Source of the DNA: Methylocystis sp. | GTDB lineage: Bacteria; Pseudomonadota; Alphaproteobacteria; Rhizobiales; Beijerinckiaceae | Length of the DNA stretch: 64,000 nucleotides | Direction: 5' to 3' | Assembly: GCA_002929055.1 (NCBI GenBank) | Contig: PERY01000011.1 | Location: 19,491-83,490 of the forward strand | Shown: positions 54,337 to 64,000 of the stretch, in pieces | Layout of the letters: each line of letters begins with the position of its first letter | How positions within the stretch are numbered: the first letter of the stretch is position 1 | Program-made: the position numbers and the translations under genes | The notes under the pieces: model-generated | Seen by the model: the letters and a program-made list of their open reading frames with translations, nothing else | What the model was told of the DNA's origin: nothing | Database searches by the model: none

Positions 54337-55539
54337 ATGCGTCCTGTCTATCTCGACAATAATGCAACGACGCGGGTCGACCCCACGGTCGTCGAAGCCA
54401 TGCTTCCCTTCTTCACGGAGCAATTCGGCAATCCCTCGTCCATCCACTCCTTCGGCGCGAGCGTCGGCCAGTCAGTGAAGAAGGCCCGTCAGCAGCTCCA
54501 GCAGTTGCTCGGCGCCGAGCATGATCACGAGATCATCTATACGGCGAGCGGAACGGAAAGCGACAACACCGCCATCCTCTCGGCGCTGGAAGCCATGCCC
54601 GGCCGCGACGAGATCATCACCAGCGCCGTGGAGCATCCGGCGGTTCTGGCGCTGTGCCAGCATCTCGAGAAAATCGGCCGCGCCAAGGTGCATTACATCG
54701 GAGTCGACTCTCTGGGCCGTCTCGATCTCGAAGCCTATCGCGCCGCGCTCACCGACAAGGTCGCCCTCGTTACGCTGATGTGGGCGAACAATGAAACCGG
54801 CACGATCTTTCCGATCGAGGCGCTCGCCGAACTCGCCAAGGAAGTCGGCGCACTCTTTCATACGGACGCTGTTCAGGCCGTTGGCAAGGTTCCGATCGTG
54901 CTGAAGGGCAGCGCCATAGACATGCTGTCGCTCTCCGGCCACAAGCTGCATGCGCCCAAGGGCATCGGCGCCCTTTACGTTAAGCGCGGCGCGCGCTTCA
55001 AGCCGCTGCTGCGCGGCGGCCATCAGGAGCGCGGACGGCGCGCTGGCACCGAGAATGCGCCTGGCATCATCGGCCTCGGCAAGGCGGCCGAACTCGCCAT
55101 CGCCCATATGGCGGACGAGCAGACCCGCGTGAAGGAGCTGCGCAACCGGCTGGAGAGCGCCATCCTGCAGCGCGTGCCCAACTGCTTCGTCAATGGCGAT
55201 CCGCGCGAGCGCCTGCCGAACACCACGAACATCGCATTCGAATATGTCGAAGGCGAAGCGATCCTGCTGCATCTCACGCGTCAGGGCATCGCGGCGTCGT
55301 CGGGCTCCGCCTGCACCTCGGGTTCGCTCGAGCCGTCACATGTGATGCGGGCCATGAATGTGCCGTTCACCGCGGCGCATGGCTCCATCCGCTTCTCGCT
55401 CTCGCGCGACAATGTGCCCGAGGACGTCGAACAGGTGATCGAGGCGCTGCCGAAGATCCTCGAGAACCTGCGGGAGCTCTCGCCCTTCTGGGCAGGCGTC
55501 AACAAGGGCCCTGCCGCATTCAAACCCGTCTACGCGTGA
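54337..55539 (+). CDS. nifS: NifS, cysteine desulfurase
   Basis: 400 residues from the ATG at 54337 (MRPVYLDNNATTRVDP); GAGGA is 7 nt upstream of it, whereas the ATG at 54331 sits too close. PLP Lys is in SLSGHKLHAPKGIGALYVKR and the sulfur-carrying Cys in SSGSACTSGSLEPSHVMRAM. Group I desulfurase producing persulfide sulfur for NifU. Confidence 0.98.
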   Translation: MRPVYLDNNATTRVDPTVVEAMLPFFTEQFGNPSSIHSFGASVGQSVKKARQQLQQLLGAEHDHEIIYTASGTESDNTAILSALEAMPGRDEIITSAVEHPAVLALCQHLEKIGRAKVHYIGVDSLGRLDLEAYRAALTDKVALVTLMWANNETGTIFPIEALAELAKEVGALFHTDAVQAVGKVPIVLKGSAIDMLSLSGHKLHAPKGIGALYVKRGARFKPLLRGGHQERGRRAGTENAPGIIGLGKAAELAIAHMADEQTRVKELRNRLESAILQRVPNCFVNGDPRERLPNTTNIAFEYVEGEAILLHLTRQGIAASSGSACTSGSLEPSHVMRAMNVPFTAAHGSIRFSLSRDNVPEDVEQVIEALPKILENLRELSPFWAGVNKGPAAFKPVYA

Positions 55540-55547
55540 GCTGAGCC

Positions 55548-56684
55548 GTGAACGACCACCCCCGCATCTCGATCAACGACACGACGCTTCGCGATGGCGA
55601 GCAGGCCCCGCGCGTCGCCTTCACGGCGCGCGACAAGGTCGCCATCGCCAGAGCGCTCGCGGCGGCGGGGGTGGATGAAATCGAGGCCGGCACGCCCGCT
55701 ATGGGGCGAGACGAGATCGACGCCATTGGCGGCGTCGTCGCCGAGGGCCTTCCCTGCCGCGTCATGGCGTGGTGCCGGCTCAACACGACTGACATCGACG
55801 CCGCGCTCTCCGCCGGCGTCTCGCATGTGAATATCTCGGCGCCCATGTCGCGGCTGCAAATTGGCGTGAAGCTTGGCGTCGATGTTTCCGTCGTAGCGGA
55901 CCGCGTGCGCCGCATCGTTTCCTACGCCCGGGAACGCGGGCTGACCGTCGCGCTCGGCGGCGAAGACTCTTCGCGCGCCGATCCGCGCGACATCGGCGTC
56001 ATTCTGCGCGCCGCCAGGCAAGCGGGCGCCTGGCGCTACCGCTTTGCCGACACGCTCGGCGTGCTCGACCCCTTCTCCGCTTATGAAGCCATCTCGAATG
56101 TTCGCGAGGAAACCGATCTGCCCATCGAGTTTCACGGCCATGACGATGTCGGCCTCGCGACCGCCAATACGCTCGCGGCGATCCGCGCCGGCGCGACCCA
56201 CGCCTCCGTCACCGTGCTGGGGCTCGGCGAGCGCGCCGGCAATGCGCCGCTCGAGGAAATCGCCGTGGCGCTCGGCCATGTCGCGCGGGGCCGAGCGAAT
56301 GTGCGAATCGACAAGCTGCATATGTTGTCGAAGCTCGTCGCCAAGGCTGCGCGACGCCGCATCGGCCGCGCCAAGGCGATCGTCGGCGCTGATGTGTTCA
56401 CGCATGAATCCGGCATCCATGTCGCGGCGCTGCTGAAGGACGCCCGCACCTATCAAGGTATCGATCCGGCGCGTCTTGGCCGGCGTAACACGGTGGTGCT
56501 GGCGAAGCACTCCGGAATCGCAGCGCTCAAGAGCAAATGCGCGGAGCTAGGCTTCGACATCGACCGCGACATCGCCGACGCCCTTCTTGCACAGATCCGG
56601 CAGCGCGCGAATGAGAAGGCTGCGCCCATGACGCGCCGTGAATTGAAGGGTTTCTTCAAGAGCGCATGTGGAGGCGCGCCATGA
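55548..56684 (+). CDS. nifV: NifV, homocitrate synthase
   Basis: 378 residues from a GTG at 55548. DRE-TIM metallolyase signatures: [60 protein letters not shown] and [20 protein letters not shown] (metal His). It condenses acetyl-CoA and 2-oxoglutarate to R-homocitrate, the organic part of FeMo-co. Homocitrate made here is for nitrogenase, since its neighbours are nifS and cysE. Its stop overlaps cysE by ATGA. Confidence 0.97.
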   Translation: MNDHPRISINDTTLRDGEQAPRVAFTARDKVAIARALAAAGVDEIEAGTPAMGRDEIDAIGGVVAEGLPCRVMAWCRLNTTDIDAALSAGVSHVNISAPMSRLQIGVKLGVDVSVVADRVRRIVSYARERGLTVALGGEDSSRADPRDIGVILRAARQAGAWRYRFADTLGVLDPFSAYEAISNVREETDLPIEFHGHDDVGLATANTLAAIRAGATHASVTVLGLGERAGNAPLEEIAVALGHVARGRANVRIDKLHMLSKLVAKAARRRIGRAKAIVGADVFTHESGIHVAALLKDARTYQGIDPARLGRRNTVVLAKHSGIAALKSKCAELGFDIDRDIADALLAQIRQRANEKAAPMTRRELKGFFKSACGGAP

Positions 56685-57406
56685 GCGTCGTGACCTCTAT
56701 CGCTCCTGTGCCGGCGGCGAGCGGCCACGGCCTTTTCGCCAAGCTGCGCGGCGACGTGTCCTGCGTCCTGCAACGTGATCCCGCCGCGCGCAATTCGCTC
56801 GAGGTCGCGCTGCTTTACCCTGGCGTTCACGCGCTTCTCATCTATCGCGTCGCGAACAGCCTCTGGCGTCGCGGATTCAAATTCCCCGCGCGCTTCCTTT
56901 CCTGGTTCGCGCGTCTCGTCACCAATATCGACATTCATCCCGGCGCGACGATCGGCGAGCGCCTGTTCATCGATCACGGCGCTGGCGTCGTCATCGGCGA
57001 AACGTCGATCATCCATAATGACGTCACGCTTTATCACGGGGTCACTCTTGGCGGTACGTCCTGGGCGCCGGGCAAGCGCCATCCGACGATCGAAAGCGGC
57101 GTTCTGGTCGGCGCCGGCGCCAAGATTCTCGGACCGATCACGGTCAGCGCGCGTGCGCGCATCGGCGCCAATTCGGTCGTGATCGAGGATGTTCCGCCGG
57201 AGATGACGGTGGTCGGCATCCCGGGCCGCATCGTGCGTGTCGAGCGCCGCCGTTCAGGCGCCGAAGGACGTATCGACCTCGAGCATCATCTCATTCCAGA
57301 CCCCGTCGGCGACGCGATTTCGGTGCTTATCGATCGCATCGATTTCCTCGAAGCGAGGCTCGCCCATCTTCAGGCCCGCAAGAACGAAACGTCATCGAAG
57401 AGCTAA
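56681..57406 (+). CDS. cysE: Serine O-acetyltransferase, nif-linked CysE
   Basis: 241 residues from the ATG at 56681 (GGAGG just upstream). Left-handed beta-helix hexapeptide repeats are clear: [40 protein letters not shown] and [20 protein letters not shown], with catalytic His residues in DHGAG and YHGV. It makes O-acetylserine for cysteine synthesis, feeding NifS during diazotrophic growth. A housekeeping cysE elsewhere is expected. Confidence 0.96.
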   Translation: MSVVTSIAPVPAASGHGLFAKLRGDVSCVLQRDPAARNSLEVALLYPGVHALLIYRVANSLWRRGFKFPARFLSWFARLVTNIDIHPGATIGERLFIDHGAGVVIGETSIIHNDVTLYHGVTLGGTSWAPGKRHPTIESGVLVGAGAKILGPITVSARARIGANSVVIEDVPPEMTVVGIPGRIVRVERRRSGAEGRIDLEHHLIPDPVGDAISVLIDRIDFLEARLAHLQARKNETSSKS

Positions 57407-57421
57407 GAAGGAGACGAAGCC

Positions 57422-57757
57422 ATGAGCGTATTCGACGAATTGCAGAAGCTTCACTCGGCTGAGGATTTCTTCGAAGCGCTGAGCGTCGATTACGATCCGG
57501 CGGTGGTGCGCGTCGCGCGTCTCCACATCCTGCGCCGCATGGCTGAATATCTGGCAAGGACGGATTTTGACGGCGTCCCCGATGGAGAGGTCCGTGCGGC
57601 GTGCAAGGAGACGCTGGCGAAGTCCTACGAGGACTTCGTCGCCTCTTCGCCCATCGCCGAACGCGTCTTCAAGGTCCACAAGGACGCAGTCAAGCCCAAG
57701 GAAGAGCCGGCCAAGCCCTTCGTGCCGTTGACAACACTGACCGGCTCGGCCGGCTGA
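57422..57757 (+). CDS. nifW: NifW, nitrogenase-stabilising/protective protein
   Basis: 111 residues with AAGGAGA before the ATG. NifW blocks: MSVFDELQKLHSAEDFFEAL, VDYDPAVVRVARLHILRRMA and YEDFVASSPIAERVFKVHKD. NifW binds the MoFe protein and helps its maturation or protection from oxygen. It lies between cysE and fixA. Confidence 0.96.
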   Translation: MSVFDELQKLHSAEDFFEALSVDYDPAVVRVARLHILRRMAEYLARTDFDGVPDGEVRAACKETLAKSYEDFVASSPIAERVFKVHKDAVKPKEEPAKPFVPLTTLTGSAG

Positions 57758-57772
57758 CCGAGGAAGAAAGAC

Positions 57773-58624
57773 ATGAAGATCCTCGTCTGCATCAAGCAGG
57801 TTCCCGACAGCGCACAGATCCGCGTGCATCCTGTGACGAACACGATCATGCGGCAGGGCGTGCCGACGATCATCAACCCTTACGACCTCTTCTCGCTTGA
57901 AGAAGCGCTGCGCCTGCGCGACAAATTCGGCGGCGAGGTGACGGTGCTGACCATGGGTCCGCCAATGGCCTCGGAGTCTCTGCGCAAGGCGCTCGCCATC
58001 GGCGCCGATCGCGCCGTTCTGCTAACGGATCGCTTCTTCGCGGGCTCCGATACGCTGGCGACGACCTATGCTCTGGCGCAGGCGATCCGCAAGATCGAGC
58101 AGACCTTCGGCAAGCAGGACATCGTCTTCACCGGCAAACAGACGATCGACGGCGACACGGCCCAGGTCGGCCCCGGCATCGCCAAGCGTCTCGGCCTGCT
58201 GCAGCTCACCTATATTTCGAAAATCGCAGAATGTGATCCCGACAAGGGCGAGGTGGTCGTCGAGCGCCGCGCCGAGGGCGGCGTGCAGGTGCTCAAGACC
58301 GCCATGCCCTGCCTCATCACCATGATCGAGGGCTCGAACGACGTGCGCCGCGGCGCGCTCGGCGACACGCTGCGCGCCGCGCGCGCGGAGATTGTCACCT
58401 GGAGCGCCAGGGACGCCGAGATCGAGGATCTCACCAAATGCGGCCTGAAGGGCTCGCCGACGATCGTGAAGAAGGTCTTCGCGCCGGCGCCGCGCTCCGA
58501 AAAAGCCGCCTTCATCGAGCCCGGCAAGAACGCCGCCGAGTCCGCGGATGCGCTGATCGCCGCAATCTTCACGCGCCACCCGGCGCTCGAAGCCGACATG
58601 ACCAAACTCGCCTCCGGTCTTTGA
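57773..58624 (+). CDS. fixA: FixA, electron-transfer flavoprotein beta subunit
   Basis: 283 residues. ETF-beta features: [40 protein letters not shown] and [20 protein letters not shown]. With FixB it forms the bifurcating flavoprotein that, with FixCX, oxidises NADH to reduce both quinone and ferredoxin or flavodoxin for nitrogenase. Confidence 0.97.
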   Translation: MKILVCIKQVPDSAQIRVHPVTNTIMRQGVPTIINPYDLFSLEEALRLRDKFGGEVTVLTMGPPMASESLRKALAIGADRAVLLTDRFFAGSDTLATTYALAQAIRKIEQTFGKQDIVFTGKQTIDGDTAQVGPGIAKRLGLLQLTYISKIAECDPDKGEVVVERRAEGGVQVLKTAMPCLITMIEGSNDVRRGALGDTLRAARAEIVTWSARDAEIEDLTKCGLKGSPTIVKKVFAPAPRSEKAAFIEPGKNAAESADALIAAIFTRHPALEADMTKLASGL

Positions 58625-58635
58625 AGGAGCAGAAA

Positions 58636-59730
58636 ATGTCCGCCACCCCGCCGCCCCCCGCCCGCGCAAATGCGAAGAAAGAGCTGCCGGAGCATTTCCG
58701 CGACTACAAGCACGTCTGGGTCTTCATCGAGGCGGAACGCGGCGACGTGCACCCGGTCTCCTGGGAGCTTCTCGGCGAAGGCCGCAAGCTCGCCGACAAG
58801 CTCGGCGTCGAACTCGCAAGCGTAGTGCTCGGCGAACCGGGCGAGGCGACGAAAGCCGCCGCCGCGGAATCCTTCAGCTACGGCGCCGACGTCGCCTATC
58901 TCGTCGAGCATCCGGCTTTGGCGGATTACCGCAACGAGTCCTACGCCAAGGCGGTGACGCAGCTCGTCAACACGCACAAGCCGGAAATCCTGCTGCTTGG
59001 CGCGACGAATCTCGGCCGTGATCTCGCGGGCTCCGTGGCGACGACTCTGCTGACGGGCCTCACCGCCGACTGCACCGAACTCGCGGTTGACGCGGACGGC
59101 TCGCTCGCCGCGACGCGCCCGACCTTCGGCGGTTCGCTGCTCTGCACGATCTATACGCTGAACTACCGTCCGCAGATGGCGACGATCCGCCCGCGCGTCA
59201 TGGCGATGCCGGCGCGCGACGCCGATCGCACCGGCCGCATCGTGCCCTTCACGCCAGATCTCGCTGAAGACGAGATCATCACCAAGCTCCTGCGCTTCGT
59301 GCCCGACCGTGACTCCAACAAGAGCAATCTCGCCTTCGCCGACGTCGTCGTCGCGGGCGGCATGGGTCTGCAGAGCGCGGAAAACTTCCAGCTCGTGAAG
59401 AATCTCGCCTCGGTGCTGGGGGCTGAATTCGGTTGCTCGCGGCCGCTGGTGCAGAAGGGCTGGATCTCGTCGGATCGGCAGATCGGACAGACAGGCAAGA
59501 CGATCCGGCCGAAGCTCTACATCGCCGCCGGCATTTCCGGCGCGATTCAGCATCGCGTCGGCGTCGAGGGCGCCGATTGCATCGTCGCGATCAACACCGA
59601 CAAGAATGCGCCGATCTTCGATTTCGCGCATGTCGGGATCGTGACGGACGCCATCCGGCTGCTGCCGGCGCTCACCGAAGCCTTCCGGCAAAGATTGTCC
59701 CCGCATCAGCGCGACAGGCTCGCAGGGTGA
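58636..59730 (+). CDS. fixB: FixB, electron-transfer flavoprotein alpha subunit
   Basis: 364 residues from the ATG at 58636 (AAGGAG, 6-nt spacing). The FAD-binding C-terminal part reads [40 protein letters not shown] and [20 protein letters not shown]; the N-terminal part starts [20 protein letters not shown]. It follows fixA by 11 bp. Confidence 0.97.
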   Translation: MSATPPPPARANAKKELPEHFRDYKHVWVFIEAERGDVHPVSWELLGEGRKLADKLGVELASVVLGEPGEATKAAAAESFSYGADVAYLVEHPALADYRNESYAKAVTQLVNTHKPEILLLGATNLGRDLAGSVATTLLTGLTADCTELAVDADGSLAATRPTFGGSLLCTIYTLNYRPQMATIRPRVMAMPARDADRTGRIVPFTPDLAEDEIITKLLRFVPDRDSNKSNLAFADVVVAGGMGLQSAENFQLVKNLASVLGAEFGCSRPLVQKGWISSDRQIGQTGKTIRPKLYIAAGISGAIQHRVGVEGADCIVAINTDKNAPIFDFAHVGIVTDAIRLLPALTEAFRQRLSPHQRDRLAG

Positions 59731-59788
59731 CAGAACAATTTGAAAACATCGCCTGGCGTGGCGCCGGCGAATGCAGATGGAGACAGCC

Positions 59789-61096
59789 ATGATCGAAGAA
59801 AGGTTCGACGCGATCGTGATCGGCGCCGGAATGGCCGGCAACGCCGCGGCGCACACCATGGCGTCCCGCGGACTGAAGGTCCTGCAGATCGAGCGCGGCG
59901 AATATCCGGGCTCGAAGAACGTACAGGGCGCGATCCTCTACGCCGACATGGTCGAGAAGATCATCCCAAACTTCCGCGAGGAGGCGCCGCTGGAGCGCCA
60001 TCTCGTCGAGCAACGCTTCTGGATGATGGGCGAGCGCTCGCACACCGGCCTGCAATATCGCAACGACGACTTCAACGAAGAGAAGCCGAACCGCTACACG
60101 ATCATCCGCTCGCAGTTCGACCGCTGGTTCTCGAGGGAAGTGCAGGCGCAGGGCGCGCTCGTCATCTGCGAGACGACGGTGACCGAACTTGTCAGCGACG
60201 CCTATGGCAAGGTGATCGGCGTGCGGACCGACCGCGCTGGCGGCACGATCTTCGCAGATGTCGTCGTGCTCTGCGAGGGGGTCAACGGCCTGCTCGGGAC
60301 GCGCGCGCGCCTGCGCGAGGCGCCCAAACCTGAGCATGTCGCGCTGGCGGTGAAGGAAATGCACTTCCTGCCGCGAGAGACGCTCGACGCGCGCTTCAAT
60401 CTCCACGGCGACGAGGGCGTCGTGATCGAGGCCGCGGGCGTCATCTCCAAGGGCATGACGGGCATGGGCTTCGTCTACACCAACAAGGAGAGCGTCTCCG
60501 TCGGCATGGGTTGTCTGGTTTCCGACTTCGCGGCGAACAATGACACGCCCAACGGTCTGCTGGAGGCTTTCAAGAACCATCCGTCGATCAAACCGCTGCT
60601 CGAAGGCTCGGAAGTGAAGGAATACGCCGCGCATCTCATACCCGAGGGCGGATACAAGACAATTCCGGAGCTTTTCGGCGACGGTTGGTTGGTTTGCGGC
60701 GACGCTGCGCAACTCAACAACGCCATCCACCGCGAGGGCTCGAACCTCGCGCTGACATCGGGCCGTCTCGCGGGAGAAGCCATCTTCCAGATCAAATCCC
60801 GCAAGGACGCCATGTCGAAGCAAAACCTCGCACTTTACAAGAAGCTGCTCGACGATAGCTTCGTGATGAAGGACTTGAAGAAATACAAGGATATGCCGGC
60901 GCTTCTGCACGCCAATTCCCAAAACTACTTCCTGGCCTATCCGCAACTCGTCTCCAAGGCGATGGAGAACTTTCTGCGCGTCGACGGCACGCCGAAGCTC
61001 GACAAGGAGAAGGCCACCATCGCGAGCTTCGTCAAGGAGCGTAGTTGGACGGGCCTCTTTGGCGACGCCTGGAGACTGGCGCGCGCGTGGAGATGA
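59789..61096 (+). CDS. fixC: FixC, flavoprotein-quinone oxidoreductase
   Basis: 435 residues from the ATG at 59789 (GGAG 6 nt upstream; an ATG at 59771 is possible). The Rossmann FAD motif is [20 protein letters not shown]; later blocks are [20 protein letters not shown] and [20 protein letters not shown]. Related to ETF:ubiquinone oxidoreductase; the quinone branch of the bifurcating FixABCX complex, attached to the membrane surface. Confidence 0.97.
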   Translation: MIEERFDAIVIGAGMAGNAAAHTMASRGLKVLQIERGEYPGSKNVQGAILYADMVEKIIPNFREEAPLERHLVEQRFWMMGERSHTGLQYRNDDFNEEKPNRYTIIRSQFDRWFSREVQAQGALVICETTVTELVSDAYGKVIGVRTDRAGGTIFADVVVLCEGVNGLLGTRARLREAPKPEHVALAVKEMHFLPRETLDARFNLHGDEGVVIEAAGVISKGMTGMGFVYTNKESVSVGMGCLVSDFAANNDTPNGLLEAFKNHPSIKPLLEGSEVKEYAAHLIPEGGYKTIPELFGDGWLVCGDAAQLNNAIHREGSNLALTSGRLAGEAIFQIKSRKDAMSKQNLALYKKLLDDSFVMKDLKKYKDMPALLHANSQNYFLAYPQLVSKAMENFLRVDGTPKLDKEKATIASFVKERSWTGLFGDAWRLARAWR

Positions 61097-61152
61097 GTTG
61101 GCGCTGATTTTGCGTAGGTGAGGAAAGACAATGTAGCGACAGGAGAAATCCC

Positions 61153-61443
61153 ATGTCCTTGGCCGTCCGAGTCGAAGAGAAGCTCTACCAGAACCGTTAT
61201 CTTGTCGACGCCGGCAAGCCGCATATCGCCATTCGCCCGCATGAGAAGCCTTCGGCCAATCTGCTCGCGATGACCCGCATCTGCCCGGCGGGCTGCTATG
61301 CGGAAACAAGCTCGGGACAGGTCGAGATCACGCCGGACGGCTGTCTCGAATGCGGAACATGCCGCGTCCTCTGCGAAGCGTCCGGCGACATCACCTGGGA
61401 TTACCCGCGCGGCGGATTCGGGGTTCTGTTCAAGTTCGGATGA
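61153..61443 (+). CDS. fixX: FixX, ferredoxin-like protein
   Basis: 96 residues, AGGAGA before the ATG. Cluster ligands: [15 protein letters not shown] and [20 protein letters not shown], the modified ferredoxin motif of FixX. It completes FixABCX and is the last gene of the nif/fix region. No strong terminator is seen before the convergent ycjX gene 49 bp on. Confidence 0.96.
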   Translation: MSLAVRVEEKLYQNRYLVDAGKPHIAIRPHEKPSANLLAMTRICPAGCYAETSSGQVEITPDGCLECGTCRVLCEASGDITWDYPRGGFGVLFKFG

Positions 61444-61492
61444 GGCAAGATGAGGGGGTCGGCGCTCGAGCCGCCGCTTCGTTGATCGATCT

Positions 61493-62986
61493 TCAGGCGA
61501 GCTTGTCGCCGAGCAGGAACTCCATCGCGCGGTCGAGACGGATGTGCGGCAGCGGAAGCGGCTCCTGATCCTTGCCGATCCTGGCGATTGGCGGCCGGAA
61601 CTTGAGGAAGCGGAAATCCGCTTCCGCGTCGTCGAGCGCCAAAGCATCGCCGCGAATGACCATGCCGGGATCCTGCGGCAATTCCCCGGGAAAGATGGCG
61701 CCCTCGGAAATGCCGTCGAAAACATCGTCTCCAATGCGCTCGCCCTTGATCGGCGTGCCGACGATCGCGGAAAGCCGCTCGCCTTCGTGCCGCACGGTCG
61801 CTTCCCGCGTCGCACGCACGGCGGCGAGCGCGATGACGTCGATCGTCGCGCCCACCCCTTCCGCGCGCGCAATGGCGCGGCTGGTGAGATGGCGCAGGAT
61901 CGCCTCCAGACGGTCGTGGCTCGTATGATGAAGATGATCCGCCTTCGTGGCCGCAAAGAGGATGCGGTCGATCTTCGGGCGGAACATCTGGGAAATGAGA
62001 TTGGTGCGGCCGGTTCGGAAAGCGGTCAGAACGTCGGTGAGCGCCGCCTCGAGATCGCGCACCGCGGCCGGGCCGGAGTTCAGCGCGGTCAACGCGTCGA
62101 CCAGAACGATCTGGCGGTCGAGGCGCGAGAAGTGATCGCGAAAGAACGGCTTCACGACATGCGCTTTGTATGCTTCGTAGCGCCGCTCCATCTCGCGCCC
62201 AAGGCTCCTGTAGGGCAGTTCCTCCCCCTCCTCGACGGGCAGCGGCGCGAAAGTGAGCAACGGAGAGCCTTCGAGATCGCCCGGCATGAGAAAGCGGCCG
62301 GGTGGCAATGTGGAAAGCGCGAAACGCTCCGTCTTCGCTGCGCGGAGATAGGCCGTGAAGAGCCTTGCGAGCTTCTGGGCCGTGGCCTCCGAGTAGCGGC
62401 CCTTTGGATCGGCCTCGGCGGTCGCGCGCCGCCACTCCGCGGCGATCGGCGCGCGCGCGGCGGCGCTCGCGGCTTCGAGCGTCTCATGCGACCATTGGGC
62501 GTAGGATTTTCCGAGCAGCGGCAAGTCGAGCAGCCATTCTCCGGGATAATCCACGATGTCGATGTCGAGCCGCGCCGTTTCCTGGCCGACGTGCCGCAGC
62601 GAGAACGCCTTGGATTTGAACTCCAGGGAAACGCGCAGTTCGGAGATGCGGCGCGTCGATTGCGGCCAATGCCGATCGGCCCCGCTGGTCAGCGCCTCCA
62701 GATGCTCCTCATAGGAGAAGCGCGGCACGTTGAAGTCCGGCTGCGGATCGAGATGGGCGGCGACGATCCGGCCCTCAGCCAGCGCGCGAAACACCGGCAA
62801 ATGCGCCTTGCGGCCCGCGACAAGCGCCCGGGTGAGATGATGCACAAGCGAAGTGATGAAGACGGTCTTGCCGGCGCGTGACAGGCCCGTCACCCCAAGC
62901 CGCAGTCGGGCTCCCGCCATAAAGTCGGCGAGACTTTCAGCCGCGACCCGCGTTTCGAACCAGATATCTGAAAGTTGGGACGACAC
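61493..62986 (-). CDS. ycjX: YcjX family P-loop NTPase
   Basis: 497 residues. The P-loop is LRLGVTGLSRAGKTVFITSL; SRLDRQIVLVDALTALNSGP and RTNLISQMFRPKIDRILFAA (with TKADH following) are family blocks. YcjX is a stress-linked, dynamin-like GTPase usually next to ycjF, which is absent here. It is convergent with fixX and marks the end of the nitrogen-fixation region. Confidence 0.93.
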   Translation of the reverse strand: MSSQLSDIWFETRVAAESLADFMAGARLRLGVTGLSRAGKTVFITSLVHHLTRALVAGRKAHLPVFRALAEGRIVAAHLDPQPDFNVPRFSYEEHLEALTSGADRHWPQSTRRISELRVSLEFKSKAFSLRHVGQETARLDIDIVDYPGEWLLDLPLLGKSYAQWSHETLEAASAAARAPIAAEWRRATAEADPKGRYSEATAQKLARLFTAYLRAAKTERFALSTLPPGRFLMPGDLEGSPLLTFAPLPVEEGEELPYRSLGREMERRYEAYKAHVVKPFFRDHFSRLDRQIVLVDALTALNSGPAAVRDLEAALTDVLTAFRTGRTNLISQMFRPKIDRILFAATKADHLHHTSHDRLEAILRHLTSRAIARAEGVGATIDVIALAAVRATREATVRHEGERLSAIVGTPIKGERIGDDVFDGISEGAIFPGELPQDPGMVIRGDALALDDAEADFRFLKFRPPIARIGKDQEPLPLPHIRLDRAMEFLLGDKLA

Positions 62987-63079
62987 AGCGGCTCCGGATC
63001 TCGACGAGACATGAACTCATCTAATCCAAGAGCCGCCCTTTTGGGAGTGCGAATGGTTATGCGACGTAGAGGTAAATCC

Positions 63080-64000
63080 TCAGCGCTTGGACATCGGCAC
63101 ATAATCGCGCTTCTTTTCGCCAGTGTAGAGCTGGCGCGGGCGGCCGATCTTCGAGCCCGTGTCCTCGATCATTTCCTTCCACTGGGCGATCCAGCCCACC
63201 GTGCGCGCCACGGCGAAGAGCACGGTGAACATGGCGACGGGGAAGTTCATCGCCTTGAGCGTGATGCCCGAGTAGAAGTCGATGTTCGGATAGAGCTTCT
63301 TTTCGATGAAATATTCGTCAGAGAGGGCGATCCGCTCAAGCTCCAGCGCGACGTCGAGGAGATCGTCCTTCACGCCAAGTTCGTTCAGAACCTCGCGGGT
63401 TGTGCGCTGCATGATCTTGGCGCGCGGATCGTAGTTCTTGTAGACGCGGTGGCCGAAGCCCATCAGGCGGAACGGATCGTTCTTGTCCTTGGCGCGGGCG
63501 ATGAACTGCGGAATGCGATCGGGCGTGCCGATTTCGGCGAGCATCTTCAGCACGGCCTCATTGGCGCCGCCATGCGCCGGCCCCCAGAGCGAAGCGATGC
63601 CCGCCGCGATGCAGGCGAAGGGATTGGCGCCCGACGAACCCGACAGACGCACCGTCGAGGTCGAGGCGTTCTGCTCATGGTCTGCATGCAGGATGAAGAT
63701 GCGGTCCAGCGCGCGGGAGAGCACCGGATTGACCTTGTATTCCTCGCAGGGCACGGCGAAGCACATGCGCAGGAAGTTGGAGGTGTAGTCGAGGTCGTTC
63801 TTCGGATAAACGAAGGGCTGGCCCACCGAATATTTGTAGGCCATCGCCGCCAGCGTGGGGATTTTCGCGATCATGCGCGTCGAGGCGACCATGCGCTCGA
63901 CGGGGTCAACGATATTGGTCGAGTCGTGATAGAAGGCCGAGAGCGCGCCCACCGACGCGACCATGACAGCCATCGGATGCGCGTCGCGGCGGAAGCCCTG
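63080..64000 (-). CDS. gltA: Citrate synthase GltA (3' portion; 5' end beyond window)
   Basis: About 306 residues are visible, open to the window edge. Type II citrate synthase blocks: [40 protein letters not shown] (active-site His), [20 protein letters not shown] (second His) and [20 protein letters not shown], with the C-terminal [20 protein letters not shown]. Entry enzyme of the TCA cycle. The start codon lies to the right of 64000. Confidence 0.97.
   Translation of the reverse strand, partial: QGFRRDAHPMAVMVASVGALSAFYHDSTNIVDPVERMVASTRMIAKIPTLAAMAYKYSVGQPFVYPKNDLDYTSNFLRMCFAVPCEEYKVNPVLSRALDRIFILHADHEQNASTSTVRLSGSSGANPFACIAAGIASLWGPAHGGANEAVLKMLAEIGTPDRIPQFIARAKDKNDPFRLMGFGHRVYKNYDPRAKIMQRTTREVLNELGVKDDLLDVALELERIALSDEYFIEKKLYPNIDFYSGITLKAMNFPVAMFTVLFAVARTVGWIAQWKEMIEDTGSKIGRPRQLYTGEKKRDYVPMSKR

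Overview
The window is GC-rich chromosomal DNA of an alphaproteobacterium, most likely a nitrogen-fixing member of the Hyphomicrobiales. The gene content (a continuous 27-kb nif/fix region, an oxygen-sensitive-type NifA, nif-linked fixABCX) fits Methylocystis/Methylosinus-type methanotrophs, but no methane-oxidation gene is present, so the genus is an inference. Nearly all sequence is coding, with short intergenic gaps and many ATGA or TGATG overlaps.

Positions 1-9000 are mostly housekeeping: the 5' part of a phosphomannomutase/phosphoglucomutase gene, a DUF2235 hydrolase, a retropepsin-like protease, the helicase gene hrpB (with an inverted pair of GC-rich palindromic elements embedded in frame), a Tim44-domain protein, an ABC-F ATPase, a 40-residue membrane protein and tRNA-Glu(TTC). 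Positions 9000-12900 look like an accessory island beside the tRNA: a phage-type small gene, a glycosyltransferase and two FkbM-like methyltransferases, three of them with TTG or GTG starts. Positions 12900-28100 are signalling and surface functions: a BarA-type hybrid kinase, a TadG-like protein, a receiver-kinase whose phospho-acceptor histidine is missing, an EAL protein, and an exopolysaccharide locus resembling the E. coli phage-N4-receptor system (NfrB-like synthase, WecB epimerase, an overlooked 52-residue membrane protein, divergent NfrA-like TPR outer-membrane protein), followed by small envelope proteins and a GGDEF protein. Positions 28100-32500 are housekeeping again (leuC, rsm22-like, VOC protein, rplS, phasin, dodecin).

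From 32573 to 61443 the DNA is devoted to nitrogen fixation. nifA faces left and has its own candidate sigma-54 promoter. A nifB operon (nifB, fdxN, A-type carrier, TPR, Fe-S LRV repeat protein, two nifZ genes, nifT, a small DUF6129-like gene, a DegT-like protein, [2Fe-2S] ferredoxin, a 70-residue orphan, a SIR2-like protein and a thioredoxin-like [2Fe-2S] ferredoxin) runs to a terminator at 42.3 kb. A response-regulator-like gene and a truncated haemoglobin gene are divergent from nifHDKENX, the DUF269 and CCE_0567-family genes, fdxB and nifQ. A third sigma-54 promoter drives a second A-type carrier, nifU, nifS, nifV, cysE, nifW and fixABCX. Three TGT-N10-ACA NifA boxes and four or five -24/-12 promoters can be read by eye. 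Together the genes make nitrogenase, assemble FeMo-co (NifB, NifEN, NifX, NifQ, NifV), supply Fe-S clusters and cysteine (NifU, NifS, A-type carriers, CysE) and feed electrons (FixABCX and several ferredoxins).

The right edge holds ycjX and the 3' part of gltA. The most unusual items are degenerate members of enzyme families fixed in the nif operons: a DegT-fold protein with Gly at the PLP-lysine position, a SIR2-like protein lacking the usual Asn and His, and a receiver domain with Ser at the phospho-Asp position. All functional calls are from sequence reading without database searches.
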